From contig CM057150.1 of NCBI GenBank assembly GCA_029964075.1, positions 1,860,001 through 1,924,000 on the forward strand: 64,000 nucleotides of DNA. The letters are read 5' to 3'. The translations under genes and the position numbers were made by a program. The notes under the pieces were generated by a model. It was not told the DNA's origin. It made no database searches and saw only the letters and a list, made by a program, of their open reading frames with translations. This DNA is from Patiria pectinifera. Lineage: Eukaryota > Echinodermata > Asteroidea > Valvatida > Asterinidae. Shown in pieces: positions 1-11,575 of the stretch; the stretch's first letter is position 1, and each line of letters begins with the position of its first letter.

Positions 1-378
1 GTGAAAATTACATGGGCTTCTCGCACCAATGGCGGCCATGTTACATACTGAGCATGTATTGTTGTTAATTATATAGCCATGAATTTCAGTCTAAAGATAA
101 TACTTTCGGGATAGGTTTTGAAAATGAAAACTGTACTTGTTGACTTGTTGGGGAAGGGCGATGTTCTCTTTTGAGCTTTGGAAGTGGGGATGGCAGGGGA
201 AGGGGCTAGCTGTGAGACGGCTGTTGGTGTAGATTATAAAAGGTTCACTAGCAAATTAATATCTAGTATTTACAATTTAACTTAGGCAAATACATGCAGG
301 AATCAAAATCTGAATTTGGTGGCAAGAGAAGGGGCGGGGCCTTGCTCGGAGGGACTGGACATCACTAAATAATGGTGC
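1..378. other. non-coding, no gene recognised
   Basis: No coding region is supported here. A short stretch near 300-350 (a GGTGGCAAGAG word followed by GGGCGGGGCC) resembles part of the duplicated unit that follows, so a diverged partial copy of that repeat may lie here. Confidence 0.4.
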
Positions 379-2006
379 ACTTCAATCAGACGACAATGGA
401 TATGGCTATTTTTATTCATTGGGACTTGCAAACACATAAGTTTTGCCCATGTGACAATGATTTTACCGACAATGCCAAGTTATTGGTGGTTGGTCACACC
501 CCACCCTCAACAAATGTTATGCAAGATACAAGTTCTAAATTTGGTGGGAAAGGGTGAGTGGGCGGGGCCTAGCCAGGTGTGTGGGGGAGTACACGACCTA
601 CTATTCATCCACTTGTCTAAATATGGTACACAGTCTGATTCTGTTTGTGAAAATGTGCTAGATTCATGAACAATACCAATTATACAAGCTATTACTCAAA
701 ACAAAGGAAAATACTGAAAATACACTTTTTTAAGGTGTTTGTGACATTTACCATTTTTGGAGCGCTACTGCACAAAGGATATACAATAACCCAAAATTTG
801 TTTACCAGATATGACAAAGCCAATGTCTGAACTAACCATAGCCGAAGGGAAATTATTCTGAGTGCCCTGGCAAGTGCCATTTTAGAGGGATAACAATAGG
901 ATAAAAAATGCAATTTTGCTAGTTGTAAAAACGTGCTGTATTATAGGGCCTAACAATAATATAAAGGGGATTTTTCAGAAAAGTTTCATGATATAGTTAC
1001 TTTTGTGACATTACTTCGCAATTTGGCTTGATGACCTTTGAAAATAACGCAAAAAATGAATTTTTGCATCCTCATAATTGCCCAAAAATGGCCAAAAGAC
1101 ATAATGGCCCGTAACAATGGCAACGGGCAAAATATCGGTTTAAAAAGACTATTTTAGTTACTTGCTCCCAAAGTCCTTTCATTCCAGAAAGTACTTCAAT
1201 CAGACGACAATGGATATGGCTATTTTTATTCATTGGGACTTGCAAACACATAAGTTTTGCCCATGTGACAATGATTTTACCGACAATGCCAAGTTATTGG
1301 TGGTTGGTCACACCCCACCCTCAACAAATGTTATGCAAGATACAAGTTCTAAATTTGGTGGGAAAGGGTGAGTGGGCGGGGCCTAGCCAGGTGTGTGGGG
1401 GAGTACACGACCTACTATTCATCCACTTGTCTAAATATGGTACACAGTCTGATTCTGTTTGTGAAAATGTGCTAGATTCATGAACAATACCAATTATACA
1501 AGCTATTACTCAAAACAAAGGAAAATACTGAAAATACACTTTTTTAAGGTGTTTGTGACATTTACCATTTTTGGAGCGCTACTGCACAAAGGATATACAA
1601 TAACCCAAAATTTGTTTACCAGATATGACAAAGCCAATGTCTGAACTAACCATAGCCGAAGGGAAATTATTCTGAGTGCCCTGGCAAGTGCCATTTTAGA
1701 GGGATAACAATAGGATAAAAAATGCAATTTTGCTAGTTGTAAAAACGTGCTGTATTATAGGGCCTAACAATAATATAAAGGGGATTTTTCAGAAAAGTTT
1801 CATGATATAGTTACTTTTGTGACATTACTTCGCAATTTGGCTTGATGACCTTTGAAAATAACGCAAAAAATGAATTTTTGCATCCTCATAATTGCCCAAA
1901 AATGGCCAAAAGACATAATGGCCCGTAACAATGGCAACGGGCAAAATATCGGTTTAAAAAGACTATTTTAGTTACTTGCTCCCAAAGTCCTTTCATTCCA
2001 GAAAGT
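379..2006. repeat. 814-bp direct tandem duplication, two copies
   Basis: Copy 1 is 379-1192 and copy 2 is 1193-2006. Every stretch compared by eye is identical, including the small incidental ORFs, which recur exactly 814 bp apart. Copy 1 is entered from a GTGC flank and copy 2 leaves into a poly-A-rich stretch, so the breakpoints are sharp. The content is AT-rich with no recognisable domain. Near identity means a very recent duplication or an assembly artefact such as unmerged haplotypes. Confidence 0.9.
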
Positions 2007-2271
2007 ATGAAAAAAAAAAATAAAAAAAAAAAATCGATTTTTTGATTGTGGACACTTATATGAAGTATTTACACGAAATGACTCTAAATTGTTTCTGTTC
2101 TTGGCTTTACTAATGATTTGGTTGTTTGCTTGTGTTCGAGAGACTGAAATACGTTTGATTAAAAACACATGTTCATTATGTCAAGGACCTTTTTTTCCGT
2201 TTTAGAGAACTGAGCAGTGAATAATAAAACCTGTTTGTTCCTTATTTAGGCTTGTTTATTTTTGTTTTTAG
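2007..2271. other. AT-rich non-coding stretch
   Basis: It starts with adenine runs at 2009-2033 directly after the tandem duplication and ends in a pyrimidine-rich stretch at 2250-2271 that resembles a splice acceptor. No coding region is supported. Confidence 0.35.
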
Positions 2272-2339
2272 GAAAGATATGCGCCCTCAATCCGCAATAG
2301 CGCAATTAGACTTGCAGTCACCTCACCAAGAAATAACTG
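2272..2339 (+). CDS. speculative 68-bp internal exon, possibly upstream RTK exon
   Basis: A T-rich tract ending in TTTTTAG precedes position 2272 and a GTAAGG donor follows 2339, so the segment has the form of a small internal exon. Two of three frames are open. In the frame that begins with the last base of a codon, the exon ends with one spare base, which is the phase needed by the RTK exon at 18445. That frame encodes a short polar stretch of about 22 residues with no recognised domain. Assignment to the RTK would need a 16-kb intron filled by Gypsy-1 and rests only on splice-site shape and phase. Confidence 0.22.
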
Positions 2340-2483
2340 GTAAGGTTTAAACTGACTAAATTTTAAGTAAGATTACTATGGGGATTTTAACTACTTCTAA
2401 AGGAGACTGATAAAAGTCTCCAAAAAGTAATGTACAAATGGGTCTTTCTATATTCTATATTCTATACGGGTCTTTCTATATTT

Positions 2484-3055
2484 CTCCATAAACTGAGACA
2501 TAGAGCAAGTTTGGCTGGGTGGCTAGAGTCGACTAGACTTAACTATTGTGATTGTCGATCTATGTCAATCGAACGATGCGTGCTTTGACTAGCTAGTCCA
2601 ATTACTACTAAAGGAGACTGATAAAACTCTCAAAAAAGTAAGGTACAAGTTGGTCTTTCTATATTTTTTTTATCCAAAGTGCGACATCAAGATTGCGGAC
2701 TCCTTTACTAAGCCTTAAGCATTTTGCATGAGAGACATTGAATGAATAATTAATATATTTAAACACTTTTTTGGCAGTAAGTTTCAAACACCATTCATAG
2801 AATAGATACGTCAATTTACAAATTCCTATTGGTTGAGAATCCAAAACGTGGCTTGTTGTTTTAACTGTTGATTAAACACAATTTAGTTTTAACGTTTATG
2901 AACCACTGCGTCCTGCCGAGCGTGCACCAATCTCCATAAACTTAGACATAGAGCAAGTTCGACTGGGTGACTAGAGTCGACTAGACTTAACTATAGTGAC
3001 TGTCGATCTATGTCAATAACGATGCGTGGTTTGACTAGCTAGTCCAACTACCCCC
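2484..3055. repeat. pair of ~120-bp direct repeats
   Basis: A unit running from TCTCCATAAACT to GACTAGCTAGTCCA occurs at about 2484-2600 and again, slightly diverged, at about 2931-3048. An AAAGGAGACTGATAAAA word also occurs twice upstream (about 2399 and 2609). The unit ends in the palindrome GACTAGCTAGTC. No protein is encoded; it looks like a dispersed non-autonomous repeat. Confidence 0.6.
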
Positions 3056-3997
3056 GGAGCACAGTTTTTAGATTGCGGGAAGGTAAACTGAGGCAAGTTT
3101 TGCATTAACTTTATTTAGTGGTTTAACGAGACATTGTAGGTTTTGTTCAATGATAATAAATCTTTGCAATTAGATAATTATGTGTTTATTGCATTAAAGG
3201 TCAGTTCAGAAAATAATAGAAAATAAACATGACGTACCAACGTTTGCTTCGTTAGCAGCGTGAATGCCAACGTGAAAAACAGACCAACGTGAAAAACAGA
3301 CCAATTGAGTAGTCTAGCTAAAAAAAGTAGAGCCGTATTCACAAAACGACTCAGTCGGATAAAAAGTAAGAACCTCACTTAAATATGCCACTTCGACTAA
3401 TTTAATGAAGCAGTATTCACGGGACGTTTTCACTAAGCACCCAGCTTATTTGAATAGGTGTGGTCGGACCTGTCTTAAGTCAAGTTAAGTGGAGCAATAA
3501 GGTGTCATGGCGGTTTTAATTCTCTCCGTTGGTTTGTAATTTTAGGCACAAAATTGGACTTTCTAGGGACTTAGGGGAATCTCGTCCGTATCGAATTATT
3601 GTGAAAAGAAGCCAAGTTGAAGCTAATGTATGACAGGCGTGGGATTATATTTGTCGACATTCAAATGGATATTTTCAGTCAATTTTTGATTTTTAGGCCG
3701 ACTGCGCTGGTGCGATTGATGACATGTAACCAATGGCATGCACTGTTAGTGACTGTGACTGCCGACTATAAAATTAAAAATAAGTGTCTTACCTTCCAGC
3801 ATGTATTATGAAAGAATGCGAATTAATCACCATCACAAATTTGTTTCCTACTCGGTAGTAAAGAAAACGAAAATTTAACGTGTATTATTGTTGAAACAAC
3901 GTTGAGAAATAACTGCATGCACTGAGTGCATACTATGTACATGGCGAACTCGTTGGCCGCGTGTGACGCACATGTACATTCTGTGCACTAACCCCCC
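3056..3997. other. non-coding, no gene recognised
   Basis: AT-rich sequence with a small duplication of an 18-bp word (AACGTGAAAAACAGACCA) near 3268-3303. The short ORFs have no recognisable domain. Confidence 0.35.
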
Positions 3998-4549
3998 TTG
4001 GAAACTTCGTCCCTGACTATGCACGCGCATGATTATGTAAGGAAACTACACAACATAAGCAGAATCTGCAAGTACCTGTCACAGGAAACAGCAGAACAGG
4101 CCATCAGCGTTTTTGTTTCTTCACGTCTGGATTGTGGCAACGCCCATACTCGTTTGCCTTCCAGCCACGTCTATATCACGTTTGCAAAGTGTCCTGAATG
4201 CCGCTGGAGTGGTTGTGCACAGTGGAAAATACGACCACATTCACCTGTTCTGAGAGAATTGGCTTCCGGTATCCAAGATTATCAGTTTCAAGATCTGCCT
4301 CCTTGTGTTTAAGATCTTGCATGCTACGTGAGTTTATCTCCCTCAAGCAAACGGGTAGGGTTCTCAGATCTTCAGGCTTATAACTTGCTAGCAGAACCTA
4401 TAACCAGAACAATCCGCTATTGTCAGCGTGCCTTCGTCAAACAGCACCTGCCATTCGGAATGAACACTGCTACACTCCGTCAAACAACATCCTTGGACAT
4501 CTTCAAAAGAAAACTGAAATCTAATCTACTTCATTGGTTATTTCAATGA
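3998..4549 (+). pseudogene. L2/CR1-like LINE reverse-transcriptase C-terminal fragment
   Basis: Three overlapping plus-strand reading frames together look like the thumb and C-terminal region of a CR1/L2-type LINE ORF2. They include an HNISRICKYLSQE segment and an SRLDCGN segment (family: SRLDYCN), then PVLRELAS, LLAEPITRTIRY and QTTSLDIFKRKLK. These are the usual landmarks after the YADD catalytic region. At least two frameshifts break the frame and no catalytic motif remains, so this is a 5'-truncated dead copy. The trinucleotide-rich repeat that follows may be its 3' tail. Confidence 0.7.
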
Positions 4550-4609
4550 CTTTTTTGTGTATAGGCGCCTTTTGATCGGGTTTCCGGATAAGTGCGCTAC
4601 AAGAATCTA

Positions 4610-4698
4610 TATGATGTTGACGATGATGACGATGACGACGATGACGACGACGACGACGATGAAGGGGATGACGGGGATGATGGGGATGGGGATGATGG

Positions 4699-4746
<48 letters not shown>
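4610..4746. repeat. GATGAC/GATG simple repeat
   Basis: Imperfect GATGACGAC units grade into a pure GATGAT run at about 4696-4745. It directly follows the LINE fragment and may be its tail. The Met-rich translation is an artefact of the repeat. Confidence 0.9.
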
Positions 4747-4748
<2 letters not shown>

Positions 4749-4767
4749 CCTACAAATGAACTATTAG

Positions 4768-5301
4768 TGTAGCGGTATTATGATTAATATTTCGCCCTGC
4801 CCAAAGGCATATGAGTCTCCGGTAAAGGAAGAAACTAGGCAAGGGGTTCTCCAGTCAGCTCAACTCTTTTAACTTGGAGGAAACTGCTCCTCTTTTTATT
4901 CCATCAACCATCGACGAAAACACAGCTCACACTCCCAAATCTTCTGTCTTGCATTTTCCATACCCGTCCCCCCCCCCCAATTTATACATTTGTAACAACT
5001 TGTCAGCGCGTTTCGCTCTTTGACCCATGACCCCTGCCAGTGGGGCCCCAGGTGCACGGCCTATTATTAGCGCACGGGAATTAACAAAAGTATAGCACAA
5101 CATGCGCCCCAAATAATCATTTCCGCCCATTCTCCCCTACTATATCGAATCCATTGTTCTGCAATTCCGGCTTAATTTGTGGTCACTAAAATTAAGCCCC
5201 TACGATCCAATTGGGATTAACAAACCATCCAAATAAATCCTTTAGCCCTCTCTTTTTTTGTTAGCCTTAATTTATTTTGAAACCCGTGTGAATAATTATC
5301 A
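4768..5301 (-). repeat. Gypsy-1 3' LTR
   Basis: The segment begins TGTAGCGGTATTA and ends AATTATCA on the plus strand, giving the TG...CA rule. On the inner side lies CCCCTTTT, which on the minus strand is a short AAAAGGGG polypurine tract placed directly before the LTR. A second copy of the first ~310 bp lies at 15890-16200 in the same orientation. The LTR is 534 bp and serves the minus-strand Gypsy-1 pol that ends at 5453. Confidence 0.75.
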
Positions 5302-5309
5302 CCCCTTTT
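5302..5309 (-). other. Gypsy-1 polypurine tract
   Basis: Minus-strand AAAAGGGG immediately adjacent to the TG start of the 3' LTR. This is the place where plus-strand DNA priming occurs in LTR retrotransposons. Confidence 0.5.
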
Positions 5310-5452
5310 ACACAACAGCAATGTGGTTGTCAACCGAAATAAACATGGTATGATACTACTCCCTTAAAAACCCCTTATTTTTTTACAATGGTTAAGCAAC
5401 TACAACATTAACTTCATTCAATCAAGACCAGCAAGTAGATCTTTACCATAAG

Positions 5453-8400
5453 CTAGCCTGGAAAAATAAGTCGCCGAAGGGTCCTTCTATACTGATGTTC
5501 CCCGTATTTATTCATGTGAAAACCATCTAAGTTGTATCGTGGGTGCTTCAACCCCCTGTGGCTCCAGAGCCACCAACGATCCTCCAGGAATGTACCCCCT
5601 TCGATCAACATGTTTAATTCTTCAGCCCAACTGTTGAATGTTTCCAGGTCAATCTGATTGGGGAGTAGGCCACCAGTACGAGGTAGAATTGGCAAGACAA
5701 CAATTGCTTCCGGTTTGATACCATTTCTTGCCAATCCTTTAATAAAGGACCCCTGGTGTTCTGCTTTGACCTTCTGAGAGGTAACGTTACGTTAAGAGAC
5801 TGACCGGGTGGCTCCCCTACTTCGTCGGCGTCATCCCTTACCCCCTTTGCATCATCACACTGTCCCAAATCTAATCCCGATGTGAAATCATCATCTGACT
5901 TGGAACTACTTGTTGCACTACCATCTGGCAATTCAGAGGGATGCAATCTCAGGAGTTTACGATTCACCGTTCGTTCGGTTCCCCCCTGTGAAGGTCGTAT
6001 GTGGTATACGTCCCCCTCTGGATTCACCCAGGTAACAATGAACGTGTCATCGTGATATGCATTTTCCAACTTGTTCCTCCCCTTGAAGTCTAGCTTTCTC
6101 AACAGAACCTTTGTGCCAGGCTTGAACGACTCGCATATTTTTCCTTTTGAATCATGGATGGCTTTGTTACGCGCGGCCCGATTCTCTGTTCTCTCCCTAA
6201 CTAGAGTCTCTGCGCATTCGAGCAGTTTGGACTGCGACTTCTCAAAATCTTGATCCCATGCAGAATCTGTACGCCCGAGAATCTGATCTAGTGGGATTAG
6301 CGGCTCACGTCCCAAACATGAGCGTGTACGGGGCAATACCTGTAGTACTGTGTGGGGTGGCATTATACACGAACACGAGATGGGCCAACATATCAGGCCA
6401 CTTGTGCCGGCTGCGCTCATCCATGGACTTAATCAACCCAAAGAGGGTACGATTAAACCTTTCAGCCTGGGCATTTCCCTCCGGGTGGTAAGGAGTAGTG
6501 CGTGATTTTCTGATCTCATACAAGGTACATAGCTCTTTGATAACACTGCCTTCAAAATTCCGCCCCTGGTTGCTGTGCAAGCGCGTTTGAATTCCAAACT
6601 TTGTGAACCAATGGTCGCGAAGAACGCGGGCCACCGTTACCGCATGTTGATCCCTGCACGGTACCGCCTGGGAGAATTTCGTGAACACGTCTGTCAGGAC
6701 TACAGCATCCTCATACCCCCACTTCCCTTGTTTACCTTGACAAAGTCGATTGCCAGAACCTTTAATGGCCGAAAAGCCATTAAATGTCTCATTGGAGCTC
6801 TTGGTTGAGGCTGAGCAACCTTAGCAGTTATGCAACGCTGACAGTGAGCAATATGCCGTCGCACTGTTGCAGTCATACGCGGCCAGTAAACGCGTCTCCT
6901 AAGCAGCGAGCAAGTGCGGGCTAGCCCCTGGTGCCCCCAACCATCGTGACAACCCCGACCATCGTGACAAAAGTATCTGAAACACTTCACCGTGCAGTGG
7001 GTCTTGGACTTTTCTATGCAGCACGCCTTCGCAGACCACGAATCGTGGCCACTTCAGATTTCGCGTACCGCGCTTGCCGTCTGATGCAACTTCGCCCGGC
7101 ACTGCATTTTGCTGCTAGCATTCCCACACAATTCCCAGGTCTGTGTCATGCCTTTGCAACGCTGCGAGCTGCTCCGCCGACTACGAGGGGAACAACACAG
7201 GAGGCCCACCACCAGACTGTGCTTCAGTTGCTGGCCGCGTAGGACTGATCCTATTTATCTCAGCACGTAATGGAACAGCACTCGTGTGAGAAACTTGCTG
7301 CACCACCCCTCCACCTCGGAGGAAACATGCCCAGGATAGCGGCTCAGTGCATCGGCGCAGCGATTACTCCGACCAGACCGGAATTTCACTTCGAAGTCAA
7401 ATGAGGCCAATTGGGCCACCCATCGTATCTCGCATGCACCTAGTTTGGCTGTGTTGGTGTGAACTAACGGATTGTTATCCGTTAGGACAGTGAACGGCAC
7501 CCCCAACAGATGGTCCCGAAATTTGTCAACCACCGCCCACTTCAAGGCTAATAACTCCAACTTGAAGGAGCTATAATCCGGATATTTGGCGTCCGCTCCC
7601 CGCAATCCCCTGCTAGCATAGGCTATTGGGTGCTTCCCCCCGTCCTCTCCTACATGTGCCAGGCATGCCCCTAACCCTTTGAGTGATGGATCCACCTCCA
7701 GGATGAATGGAGATGAAAAGTCTGGGTAAGCCAGTACTGCCTGGGCCTCCGCGTTCCACAAATATGCTGCAGTCTTCCGGATTGCTCTTCCCTTACCTAC
7801 AGTGCTTACAACAGGCGGCAACATGGCATGTAGTGGCGCTGCTATTTTCGCGATCTGTGGTACAAAGCGGCGATAGTAGCCAGCGAGACCCAAAAATAAA
7901 CGCAAATGCCTACTGTTTTTATAACAGGCCACTCTTTTATCCGTTGGATTTTCTCATAATTTACGGACGCACCCTCGGCGCTTACAATGTGGCCCAGGTA
8001 TCGTACCTGATGTTGAAACAACTGACACTTTTTGCCTTTGATCTTTAGTCCAAATTCAGATATGTGCGTGAGCACCTCATCTAGTCTAGACAGATGATCC
8101 TTCAGGTTAGGGGAGAACACCAGTATGTCATCCAAATACACTAACAGCTGAGTCAGGTTCAAATCCCTCACGTACATTTCCATCACCCTTTGGAAAGTAC
8201 TGGGCGCATTGGCCAAGCCGAAAGGCATCCAAGTAAATTCGAATAGCCCAAATGAGACCCCGAATGCTGTCTTACATACCGAACTCGGATCCATCAACAC
8301 CTGATGGTATCCATGCGCTAAGTTAAGGGAAGAGAAGTAGCAAGCCCCTCGCAAAGCTTCCGGCGACTCCTCTATCCGCGGTAACGGGAAGGAGTTCGCA

Positions 8401-9615
8401 CAGTTCGCGCATTCAGTTTCCTCTAATCCACGCACAGACGTAAGGATCCGTTCTTCTTACGCACCAACACTATGGGACTGGCGTAAGGACAATCCCCATG
8501 TCTAGCAACTTCTGTATCATGTCATGCACCTATCCAAGAAAGAGGAAGGGATCCTCCTATAAGGCTGGCTTATAGGCACTTCGTCTGTAGTATGGATCTT
8601 ATGCAGCACCTTATCACATGACCCTACATCAAACTGGTGCTTGGAGAATACAGAGTCATGTTTCCGTATCAACCGAACAACACTGTCTCTATCTTCTCTG
8701 CTCAAGAGACTAGAACTCAAATCCAACCCAGATGGCAATGTATGTTGCGAACCATCACCGAAAACAAAAGTTTCACGTTCAGGGGTTTTAACCCTTTCAC
8801 CATCCTGTGTTCCGACAGGAATTTTACAACCCGTTTCGCCAGCGCAATTCAACAATACCAGATTTACTGAAACATGTAACCCATCAGATTTCTCCTCCAG
8901 CCCCAGATCTACTGTGGGTGCAACCGTGGTTACGGTTGCCAACTTTTTGTGAGGAGGCATTGTTACTGCTCTCATCCCAGCATTTGCAGCAAGGACGTGT
9001 ACCACTTTCCCCCCTGTAACCTCACAGGTGTCATGCACTCTGCATGACTCCCCTAACCCTGCACTTCTGTCTTGACCGCCATTTAAACCCTCAACGACTA
9101 CGGTCTTGCCCTCAAATTTATCTGGTGGCGCGCGAATGTAGCAAAAAAGGCTTCGAACCTCATTTGGCAGGACGGTTGTTGGACATCTGCCCGTGCGGGC
9201 AGGGGCTTGTCCAACATTGCCTAATCCCATTGCAGGTTTCCCCACATGAGCCATGCGATACCATTGCAACGTCATGTCCCACGCGTCTGAATCATCACTT
9301 GCAGGTTGTATAACCAAATCCTTCAACAAATGCAAATTCTTGCAACCCAGCAACACAGGACAGCGACCCCAATTCCATGCCCCACCCCCAAAGGAATCAT
9401 CAACAACAAGAGTATGGGCATTAACATTCAGGTTATGGAAGCACAGTGGAACCTGTATGTACCCCTCAATCGGTATTGACTCGCCGCCTGCACCCGATAC
9501 GTGAATATCATACCCAAGGGAATCAATTCCATTGATTTTGCACTCAATGTTTCTCTTATAAAATGAAGAGCAAATCAGGAGAGCCTCCGCCCAGTGTCTA
9601 ACAAACACGTTCTAG
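5453..9615 (-). pseudogene. pol: Gypsy-1 pol polyprotein remnant (PR-RT-RH-IN)
   Basis: Read leftward from 9615. The aspartic-protease DTG lies at about 9590-9598, one base out of frame with the 363-residue segment that follows. Reverse transcriptase spans about 8435-7842 and includes FTWMPFGLANAPSTFQRV and the catalytic YLDDI. RNase H spans about 7760-7255. The integrase zinc-binding region is near 6990-6850, followed by the core at 6760-6300 and a C-terminal region to about 5614. In the integrase core the second catalytic aspartate is replaced by Asn (HSNQG instead of HSDQG), while the Glu in the GNAQAERFNRTL segment is kept. At least five frameshifts or stops make the copy inactive. Upstream, pol is cut from gag by the 9622-11570 insertion. 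Confidence 0.9.
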
Positions 9616-9621
9616 AGACAC

Positions 9622-11570
9622 TGTCAGACTGTTGTCAACGCAAATAAATCAACACGGAGAATTTTCTTTCAGTTACAATTATTTACAACAAAATTTAATA
9701 TTAAAAACATTCAATGAAGGATTACACAATTGTATTGATAAAAAATGTACACTGATACTTCTGTGACTGTGACCACAAAAATTAAATTAATAAATAAATC
9801 TCCAATTGGACTTCTGTTTCCAAGCTTGATTATTTAAGTTTCTTTTGTTTACAAAAACCTTATTACACTTCCGTTTATAGAAACGGTGTTACACTTAACT
9901 TGAATTAACAAGATTATCTTCAAGTCGTACACGCTTGAAACACAGTGCGCTTATGTGCACTATACACTGACTTAATTACACTAGGTTTTTGGTACACTAC
10001 TCAATTTACACTTCTGTTGACTTTAACACACTTAAATTGTAGTTGCTACACCAGTGGGATCACTTCTGCGTTTTCTTTGAAAATGAATCAACACTGAACG
10101 GTCTCCTTAATTTGTATTTCATAAAAAACAACAACAACAACTCTTATTACAATAGTAGTTCACTCGTTCTGGGGCACACATTAACGTATTGACTTCACTC
10201 TATCTTTGACTCGATGACACTAAATGTATTCAGGGTATTAAGCAATGCAAACCCAATACAGTTCTGGTTTCCGGTTGGGCAGCCAACTGTCACAGGTTAT
10301 TCCCGTCCTCGTCTGGCTCATGTGGTAGTACCCGAGGTCCAGTCTTGGCACAAGCAAGTAGTAGGCGACTGCCCCAATCTACTTCAAATGGATGCACATG
10401 CGGTGTGGAAGGACCCCCAGACTGGCTGAAATCCCCAGTAATACTTTCTGGAAAAGTCAAATTAAAATAATCGATCCCCAATAATAATAATCCAAAATCT
10501 TCAACATAAATTATGTTCACAGGTCATGCAAGTTTAAGCAGTCACTATATTTTGTTGGCAAAATAATCCTTCGAACAAATAAACGTATTTCAAGAAATTA
10601 AACCACTTCAGATAAAATTAGAAGAAAAAATAAACTAATCTAACTCACGGTTTTACAGCTCACCGGCAGACAGTGGAGCAAAATTGCCCCAGCTAACAGC
10701 TATACAATGCAATGCTGCAGTACACGGCTTGGCTCTGCTAATACGTGTTGCTCTGCATCAGAGTCTGAATACTCTGCTCAGCAAAATGTGTGGCAGCAGG
10801 CAGCAGGCAGCAGGCAGCAGGCAGCAGGCAGCAGGCAGCAGGCAGCAGGCAGCAGGCAGCAGGCAGCAGGCAGCAGGCAGCAGGCAGCAGGCAGCAGGCA
10901 GCAGGCAGCAGGCAGCAGGCAGCAGGCCGCAGGACTCAGGCAGCATGCAGCGGGCGGCAGGCAGAAGGCAGCAGCCGGCAGGCAGCAGGCAGCAGGCAGC
11001 AGGCAGCAGGCAGCAGGCAGCAGGCAGCAGGCAGCAGGCAGCGGGCAGTAGGCAGCAGGCAGCGGGCGGCAGGCAGGAGGCAGTAGGCAGCGGGCGGCAG
11101 GCGGCAGGCGGCGGGCGGCAGGCGGCAGGCAGCAGGAGGCAGGCAGCAGGCTGCAGGCAGCAGGCGGCAGACAGCAGACAGGAGGTGACAGGGAGCAGGC
11201 AGCAGGCAGCAGGCAGCAGGCAGCAGGCAGCAGGCAGCAGGCAGCAGGCAGCAGGCAGCAGGCAGCAGGCAGCAGGCAGCAGGCAGCAGGAGATTTGTCT
11301 TGGTGTCTAGTGAGCTCTCAATATGAGATAGAGTGGGCTGCAGTCACACTGACCATACACACCCATACTCACACACACATACACACCCAACTAATCAAAC
11401 ACAAAAGAACTACACCCAACTGAAGAATGTCTAAGAATGCACATAGCTATTGAATATTCACACAGGAAAAGAAAAGACATTTGCATAGGAACTTTTACTT
11501 GTACGGTGGATAGGAAAGGACACATCAAATAAAAGAAAAATAAATAAATAAATTGAAACGGACTGTTACA
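9622..11570. mobile_element. 1949-bp TG...CA insertion with GACAC target duplication
   Basis: The element starts TGTCAGACTG at 9622 and ends CTGTTACA at 11570. The 5-bp word GACAC flanks it at 9617-9621 and 11571-11575. Removing it places the Gypsy-1 gag tail directly before the protease start, so it is a true insertion into Gypsy-1. TG...CA ends and a 5-bp duplication suggest a solo LTR or a non-autonomous LTR element. No coding domain was recognised. A minus-strand TTGGCTGCCCAAC near 10270-10285 looks like a retroelement primer-binding site, which would make it composite. It carries the heptamer array at 10793-11290. Confidence 0.65.
10793..11290. repeat. GCAGCAG heptamer minisatellite
   Basis: About 70 units of a 7-bp GCAGCAG-type repeat, pure at both ends and degenerate in the middle (GCGGGCG, GGAGGCA and similar variants). 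A 7-bp unit gives the same 7-residue repeat (SRQQAAG and rotations) in all three forward frames, so long ORFs appear without any gene. It lies inside the 9622-11570 insertion. Confidence 0.95.
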
Positions 11571-11575
11571 GACAC

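Noticed and set aside
4557..4772. Met-rich 71-codon ORF
   Set aside because: It is a translation of the GATGAT simple repeat.
10684..11310. Long Gln/Ala-rich ORFs (up to 208 codons) in all three forward frames
   Set aside because: They are a by-product of the 7-bp GCAGCAG repeat and have no start context, splice sites or conserved domain.
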